From Parafannyhessea umbonata (lineage in GTDB: Bacteria > Actinomycetota > Coriobacteriia > Coriobacteriales > Atopobiaceae): a DNA stretch of 64,000 nt. The DNA is taken from NCBI RefSeq assembly GCF_900105025.1, contig NZ_LT629759.1, forward strand, positions 1,860,001 to 1,924,000, written 5' to 3'. Under the pieces are notes generated by a model. The model was not told the origin of the DNA, made no database searches, and saw only the letters and a program-made list of their open reading frames with translations. Shown here in pieces: positions 51,797-64,000 of this stretch; within the stretch, counting starts at the first letter, position 1; every line of letters starts with the position of its first letter. Made by a program: the position numbers and the translations under genes.

Positions 51797-52057
51797 AGCT
51801 TCTCTCCTTAATAGGATCAAACGGAATTTGGTGCGCGAGCACCTATGTATCAGAGGCAACGCAGCACCGCTACCTCGGATTGTTGGGGACAGATACCTGC
51901 GACTTTGCCCTGGAAGGCCACCCTGCAGCGGATACAGACAGACTCCTAGCGCAATTTGACGCAATGGTGAACTTTAATCTCTTGAAGACCAGATGTCAAA
52001 ACGCCACGGTGCCGGGCGTATCCCTTTTCCACGCCCCGTGCACATTCGCGCGAAGTC
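51797..52057 (-). other. str operon leader and promoter region
   Basis: A 261-bp gene-free stretch between the ArsR-type regulator gene and rpsL. It contains the promoter at 51971-51999 and a leader of about 165 nt. No other clear element is visible. Confidence 0.6.
51971..51999 (-). promoter_or_regulatory. str operon promoter
   Basis: Perfect TTGACA (51999-51994), 17 bp, then TAAAGT (51976-51971) on the minus strand, 175 bp before rpsL. This is the best-formed sigma-70 promoter seen in the window. Confidence 0.85.
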
Positions 52058-52426
52058 CTACTCCGGGCGCGCGTCCTCGGCCGCATGCGACAGACCCACG
52101 CGCAGCAGCTGCTCCACGTGCTCGTCCGCAAGCGAGTAGATCATGCGCTGCCCGTCGCGGCGCGCGTTCACAAGGCCGCGGTCGCGCAGGAGCCTGAGCT
52201 GGTGCGAAATGGCGGACTGGGACACATGGCAGACTTCCTGCAGGTCAGACACGCTCTTCTCGCCCAGCACGAGCACGCCCAAGATCTGGAAGCGCGTGGA
52301 GTCGGAAAGCGCGTCGAAAATCTGCGTCGCGCTGTAGACCACGTCGTCGTTGGCGAGGTGCGCGCGAAGCGTGTCGTCGTTCGCAATCTTGCACCCGCAG
52401 CCGTTCGTCATGTGAGTTTCTGCCAT
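52058..52426 (-). CDS. ArsR/SmtB-family metal-responsive repressor
   Basis: Protein of 122 residues from ATG 52426 (AGGGAG upstream). The winged HTH is clear (DLQEVCHVSQSAISHQLRLLR). The C-terminal helix reads DEHVEQLLRVGLSHAAE, that is D-x-H-x10-H-x2-E, the alpha-5 zinc/nickel site of SmtB, CzrA and NmtR types. An extra Cys pair near the N-terminus (NGCGCKI) recalls CadC. It is a likely zinc or cadmium sensor. Its target may be the exporter at 27879, whose promoter carries an ATATG dyad; no metal transporter adjoins it here. Confidence 0.9.
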   Translation of the reverse strand: MAETHMTNGCGCKIANDDTLRAHLANDDVVYSATQIFDALSDSTRFQILGVLVLGEKSVSDLQEVCHVSQSAISHQLRLLRDRGLVNARRDGQRMIYSLADEHVEQLLRVGLSHAAEDARPE

Positions 52427-52570
52427 GCGGCTCCCTTCGGCTTGCCCGCGGCATCGCCGCGCGGCCACCACGCTTGGGCGGGCCGCGCATGCCGGGCGGG
52501 CATCACCCTAGTATAGCGGCGCCGTGCACCCACGCGGCTCGCGGTGCCCTTGCGTCACGCGACGCCACGC

Positions 52571-52602
52571 AAAAGCCGCCCGCCGCACGCGCGGCAGGCG
52601 GC
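52571..52602 (-). terminator. terminator downstream of the fatty-acid-isomerase-like gene
   Basis: On the minus strand GCCGCCTGCCGC-GCGT-GCGGCGGGCGGC is followed by TTTTG. A second small hairpin (CGCCTGCA/TGCAGGCG, about 52635-52657) precedes it. Confidence 0.8.
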
Positions 52603-52664
52603 CCAGCAAAAAATCCCAAAGCAACCCGCAGACGCCTGCAAGGTACCTGCAGGCGCCCGTAGAC

Positions 52665-54041
52665 CTAGTGGAAGAAGCGGCGCACCAGGTCGCGCGAGTA
52701 CTCCGCGGTCTCCTCCATGTCGCCAAACGACATGACCTCGCCCGCAAAGTACGTGTTGCGCTCGCCCTGCAGGGCCTCGACCTTGTCGTACCAGCCGTCG
52801 GCGTAGTCTGCCGAGCTCACATGCGGGAAGTAGTACCAGTCGTCAATCCGCTCCGTCTTCATCACGGGCAGGCCGGACTTCGCCATGTCGGAAAGCGTGG
52901 TGTCGCGCGCCTCGTCAAACGGCACGTCCTCCGCCCCCTCGTGGTTGCGCAGCGTGAACGTCACCAGCGGCTGCGCGCCCGCGTCCGGCCAGCGGTGATA
53001 GAACACCATAAGGTGGCCGCGGGTCTCGGGCGTCATGTTGGCAAAGTAGTAGTAGCTGATGTCGGGGCTCTTCTCCTCCTCCGTGCGCACGGCCATGGTG
53101 AAGTACTCCTTGTGCTGGATCTTGCCAAACAGCTCGCGCTCCTGCTCCGTGGCGTCGCCGTAGGACGTGAACATCTCAAGCGGCGTGCAGATGACCAGCT
53201 TGTCAAACTCCTGCTCCTCGCCGCCGTTCACGCGCACGTACACGTGGTCCTCCGTGCGGCGCACGGCCGTGACCTCGCTGTTGAGGTTCGCCGGATGGCG
53301 CAGCGCGCTGTTGACGCCGGTCCAGATGGAGTTGGTGCCGTTCTTCCACGTCCAGAGCCTGCCGGTGGAAAGGAACTGCTTCACGGTGAACGCGTCCAGG
53401 TACTTCAGGACGTAGGCCGCGGGAATCTCGTCGAAGTATCCGTAGCCAAAGCTCGTGAACGGCCCCTTCCACACAAGCTCGGCGTCCTCGCAGTCGTTCA
53501 GCTTAAGAAACTCGCTAAACGGCATGCTCAGGTCCTTCAAGTTTGGGTTCTCGCCCTCGATGTGCGCCAGCTTCATCTTTGGAGAAGGACATGGTCCCTC
53601 GTAGCGGCCTTGTGCCACGCCGCGGTGACCGTTGACGTCGTAGCCCTTGTACTTGGTCGCGAGCAGGTGGTTGAGCTTGCGCATCTTCATGACCTTCTTG
53701 AGCAGCCCCAGCTTGCTCTCCTTGATGGGGGTGCCGTCCGTGTTCATGAAGCGACGACCCATCTGCGGGCCGTCCGCGTGGGACGTGTGGCCAAACTCCT
53801 CGCACTCGTGCACCGCGAAGTACGTGTCGCACCCCATGACCGCGCCCATCTCGATGGTACGGTCCTCCCACTCGCCCTTGCTGTTCTTCACCTTCATGAG
53901 CGGGCTGAACGCCTTGCCGCCCACTCGCCCGCTGCGCTCGAAGATGGTGTAGTGGCCAAACCCGTTCTTCTCGAGGTACATAGCCAACGAGAGCCCGGCG
54001 GGGCCTCCGCCCACGATGCAGATCCTGCTGTTCCTGTCCAC
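52665..54041 (-). CDS. FAD-dependent fatty acid (linoleate) isomerase-like protein
   Basis: Protein of 458 residues from GTG 54041 (AAAGGGGA upstream; ATG 54059 is the alternative). The FAD-binding Rossmann motif ICIVGGGPAGLSLAMYLEK lies near the N-terminus, followed by ERSGRVGGKA. Many blocks match the Propionibacterium acnes polyunsaturated fatty acid isomerase as I remember it: LLATKYKGYDVNGH, FTSFGYGYFDEIPAAYVLKY, LWTWKNGTNS, WYYFPHVSSADYADGWYDKV and NTYFAGEVMSFGD at the end. That enzyme makes trans-10,cis-12 conjugated linoleic acid. Substrate here is inferred; a general amine-oxidase-like flavoprotein is the cautious call. Confidence 0.78.
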   Translation of the reverse strand: MDRNSRICIVGGGPAGLSLAMYLEKNGFGHYTIFERSGRVGGKAFSPLMKVKNSKGEWEDRTIEMGAVMGCDTYFAVHECEEFGHTSHADGPQMGRRFMNTDGTPIKESKLGLLKKVMKMRKLNHLLATKYKGYDVNGHRGVAQGRYEGPCPSPKMKLAHIEGENPNLKDLSMPFSEFLKLNDCEDAELVWKGPFTSFGYGYFDEIPAAYVLKYLDAFTVKQFLSTGRLWTWKNGTNSIWTGVNSALRHPANLNSEVTAVRRTEDHVYVRVNGGEEQEFDKLVICTPLEMFTSYGDATEQERELFGKIQHKEYFTMAVRTEEEKSPDISYYYFANMTPETRGHLMVFYHRWPDAGAQPLVTFTLRNHEGAEDVPFDEARDTTLSDMAKSGLPVMKTERIDDWYYFPHVSSADYADGWYDKVEALQGERNTYFAGEVMSFGDMEETAEYSRDLVRRFFH

Positions 54042-54386
54042 TGGATTCCCCTTTCCCATCCGTGCTGACGCGGCATGCATGGCCTTGCGTAGACAACTGA
54101 TTCGACACTAGTTCAGTCACATTACATAATGTCTACACAAGTATACTCCGACGAGCCACCGGACCACCCAAAATTTGGAAGCAGACGACCGGACCCTCCC
54201 CGCCAGGCCAGCGCGGGGGTCCGTGGCAACAAACAGCCGCCGGATGACGAAGGTTGCCATGTGAGCCCAGCCGGAACTGGGTCCACATGGCAACCATAGC
54301 CCCGCTCCGCCCGCATTGACCCGAGAAGAGCGCGGCGCCTTTGCTCGCACGCCTTTGGCGCCTCGCGGGATGCCGCGGTCCTGGCG
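54042..54386. other. 345-bp gap with long imperfect hairpin
   Basis: Between the isomerase-like gene and gldA, both on the minus strand. It holds the hairpin at 54252-54295 and an AT-rich patch (54110-54145, TACATAATGTCTACACAAGTATAC) that may contain the isomerase promoter. I see no gene. Confidence 0.5.
54252..54295. repeat. 44-nt inverted repeat GGTTGCCATGTG...CACATGGCAACC
   Basis: Perfect 12-bp outer arms, one mismatch, one G-T pair, then inner CCCAG/CTGGG around loop CCGGAA. It lies about 90 bp downstream of the gldA stop. No T-run follows. Confidence 0.8.
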
Positions 54387-55484
54387 CTACTCGTATGCCA
54401 TGAGCTCGTTTCTGCCCAACGCGTCCGCCGCGAGCATCGCGTTCGCAACCTTCTCTGGCGTTACCTCGAACGGCATGTTGTGCAGCGTGTCGTTCGGCGC
54501 GCACGCGAGCTTCGCAACCTCAAGCACGCGGTCAAAGCTCGCGTCCTTCACGCCCAGCTGCGCAAACGTGACCGGAAGGCCAAGCTGCGCGCAGAAGTCC
54601 AGCACCTCGGGTAGCTCGTCGGCATCCTCAAGCACCAGCTGGGACAGCGTGCCAAACGCAACCTTCTCGCCGTGGTAGAACGCGTGCGTCTCGGGCATGG
54701 CGGTAAGGCCGTTGTGGATGGCGTGCGCCGCCGCGAGGCCCGCCGACTCGAAGCCCAGGCCAGAGAGCAGCGTGTTGGCCTCGATGATCTTCTCGACAGA
54801 CTCGGTGCACGCCCCTGCCTCGAGCGCGATCTTCGCCTTGACGCCGTCCGACATCAGCGTGTCGTAGCACAGACGCGCAAGTGCCATTGCCGCAGAGGTG
54901 ACCTTGTCGCCGGCGCAGGTCGTGGCGTCGGAGCGCTTGCACGCGCGCGCCTCGAAATACGTCGCGAGCGCGTCACCCATACCGCTCACGGTCAGGCGCA
55001 CGGGACTCTTGCTGATGACGTCTGTGTCCATGAGCACCAGGTTCGGGTTTGCCTTGAAGAATTGGTACTCCTTAAACTGGCCGTCGTCCGTGTACACGAC
55101 CGACAGCGCAGAGCACGGCGCGTCAGTCGCGGCGATCGTAGGAACCACGACCACCGGCGCATCCACGGCACTCGCGACGGCCTTCGCGGTGTCGAAGATC
55201 TTGCCGCCGCCGATGCCCACGATGACGTCCGAGCCCTTCTCGCGCGCGTCGCGCACAAGGCGGTCAATCTCGGCCTGCGAGCACTCGCCGTTGAACTCGT
55301 CGAAGTCGAATGCGACCTTGGCGTCCGCAAAGCTCTTCTTCACCACGTCGCCAGAGCGGCGGATGCCACCCGCCGATATCACGACAAGTGCCGTCTTGCC
55401 GTAGCTTTCCACGTAGCTGCCGAGCTTTGCCAGCTCCCCAGGACCCTGGACGTACTTGCTGGGACTGATGAACACACGTGCCAT
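54387..55484 (-). CDS. gldA: glycerol dehydrogenase
   Basis: Protein of 365 residues from ATG 55484 (AAGGGA upstream). This iron-type alcohol dehydrogenase has the NAD motif GIGGGKIFDTAK and the segment VPTIAATDAPCSALSVVY. Metal ligands are the Asp of GMGDALATYFEA and the His residues in AAAHAIHNGL and ETHAFYHGEKVAFG. It oxidises glycerol to dihydroxyacetone with NAD+. No dihydroxyacetone kinase lies nearby. Confidence 0.94.
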   Translation of the reverse strand: MARVFISPSKYVQGPGELAKLGSYVESYGKTALVVISAGGIRRSGDVVKKSFADAKVAFDFDEFNGECSQAEIDRLVRDAREKGSDVIVGIGGGKIFDTAKAVASAVDAPVVVVPTIAATDAPCSALSVVYTDDGQFKEYQFFKANPNLVLMDTDVISKSPVRLTVSGMGDALATYFEARACKRSDATTCAGDKVTSAAMALARLCYDTLMSDGVKAKIALEAGACTESVEKIIEANTLLSGLGFESAGLAAAHAIHNGLTAMPETHAFYHGEKVAFGTLSQLVLEDADELPEVLDFCAQLGLPVTFAQLGVKDASFDRVLEVAKLACAPNDTLHNMPFEVTPEKVANAMLAADALGRNELMAYE

Positions 55485-55592
55485 AGCTAATCCCTTCGAC
55501 AGATTTGATGCAAGAGGCTTACGCACCGCGCACGGCCCGCAAGCCTATGACATTAGGCGACATGCCTGGCCTCGCCCGTCCAGGCGCGTCCG

Positions 55593-56129
55593 TTAGCCCT
55601 CCTGCTTCGGCATCTTGATGCCCTGCGCGATGTGGACGAGGCCCGTATAGATGAGCGCGATGCCACCAACGGACATGGCGACGTTGGCCATGGTGAACGG
55701 AGACATGATGACGAGGATGCCCAGGATGACGGAGAGCATGGAGAGCACGATTCCTGCGCCCGAACCCCTGACGCCGAGGATGCGCAGGGCGTTGGAGCCC
55801 GCAAGCGTTGAGAACCCCGCCGCGATGACGTAGAGGCCGAGCATCACGAAGATGAAAGCGACGAAGAACTCGGGCCACGCAAGGATGAGCATGCCAAACA
55901 GGAGTGAAAGGGCGCCGGCATAGAGATCGAGCGTGGACAGGATGATGCTCCAATGCGTGAATGCCCCTATTAGGGCGATGACTCCCGCGATGGTGAGCAC
56001 CCAGCCAAAGAGGACCGTGACGCCCTTTGCCGTGGCGCCAGGATTTACGAACATGAAGATGCCCAGAACGGCGCTGGCGACGCCCCAGAGAATGGTCCCC
56101 CACTTAGAGCGCGTGAACTTGACTTGCAT
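55593..56129 (-). CDS. HdeD-family membrane protein
   Basis: Protein of 178 residues from ATG 56129. Six hydrophobic segments of 17-22 residues are arranged as three hairpins (for example WGVASAVLGIFMFVNPGATA and LYAGALSLLFGMLILAWP), the layout of DUF308/HdeD proteins. In E. coli HdeD is linked to acid resistance, but most members are uncharacterised. It ends in a short basic tail. It lies between gldA and rpoC and has no obvious operon partner. Confidence 0.82.
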   Translation of the reverse strand: MQVKFTRSKWGTILWGVASAVLGIFMFVNPGATAKGVTVLFGWVLTIAGVIALIGAFTHWSIILSTLDLYAGALSLLFGMLILAWPEFFVAFIFVMLGLYVIAAGFSTLAGSNALRILGVRGSGAGIVLSMLSVILGILVIMSPFTMANVAMSVGGIALIYTGLVHIAQGIKMPKQEG

Positions 56130-56229
56130 AACGACACCACCCCTTCGCGACCCGCAACGCACCACGGGCGCGTCACCGAACGACGTCCGAACGTTGCCTA
56201 TGGCATGTGATACCCATTTGTGCGCACGT

Positions 56230-56266
56230 AAGACAAAGGCCCCGGCTCTTGGTTGAGTCGGGGCCT
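56230..56266 (-). terminator. terminator of the rpoBC operon
   Basis: On the minus strand AGGCCCCGACTC-AACCAA-GAGCCGGGGCCT is followed by TTGTCTT, 43 bp after the rpoC stop. Confidence 0.88.
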
Positions 56267-56309
56267 GCTGGCCGTTATGTCGCGGGCTTACGCCGCGCTA
56301 ACCTATGAG

Positions 56310-60752
<4,443 letters not shown>

Positions 60753-60757
60753 GTTCG

Positions 60758-64000
<3,243 letters not shown>

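Overview
The window is high-GC chromosomal DNA from an actinobacterium. The protein set suggests the class Coriobacteriia (Olsenella/Atopobium/Collinsella relatives). This rests on the str-S10-spc-alpha ribosomal layout with zinc-type S14, L24 and L36, the NfnAB pair, a Propionibacterium-type fatty acid isomerase homologue and a long charged insert in RpoC. The taxonomic call is an inference; the window contains no rRNA gene.

Layout. 1-7.5 kb (minus): a cation and potassium homeostasis block with a KdpD-like kinase and KdpE-like regulator, a 431-bp regulatory gap with two covarying hairpins, a Na,K-ATPase-like P-type ATPase and two TrkA/RCK subunits. 7.6-21.6 kb (mostly plus): galE, a prenyl synthase, a peptidoglycan-binding protein, tRNA-Gln, glmU, prs, a small membrane protein, pth and nfnAB. 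Within this block a minus-strand operon carries a JAMM fragment, cbiK and a siderophore/corrinoid-type ABC importer. 21.6-30 kb: an IS3-family element, an MNT antitoxin-like gene with a decayed HEPN partner, pyrE, pepT, a glycosyltransferase, an LCP-like protein, a heavy-metal exporter with a probable ArsR-type operator, and truA.

30.3-51.8 kb (all minus) is the ribosomal superlocus, read from right to left: rpsL-rpsG-fusA-rpsJ, then a second IS copy and a 0.7-kb spacer, rplC-D-W-B-rpsS-rplV-rpsC-rplP-rpmC-rpsQ-rplN-rplX, a terminator and hairpin gap, rplE-rpsN-rpsH-rplF-rplR-rpsE-rpmD-rplO-secY, a terminator, and adk-map-infA-rpmJ-rpsM-rpsK-rpsD-rpoA-rplQ. 52-56.2 kb holds a SmtB-type regulator, a fatty-acid-isomerase-like flavoprotein, glycerol dehydrogenase and an HdeD-family protein. 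56.3-64 kb is rpoC and rpoB; rpoB runs off the right edge.

Main points of interest. Two identical 1473-bp IS copies lie in inverted orientation around the ribosomal superlocus, each with intact target duplications. One of them sits between S10 and L3. The spc cluster is split by two internal terminators. S12 carries Arg at position 88. RpoB has an eight-residue expansion in fork loop 2. The ATPase leader carries paired hairpins and direct repeats. A recurrent extended -10 motif precedes three plus-strand genes.
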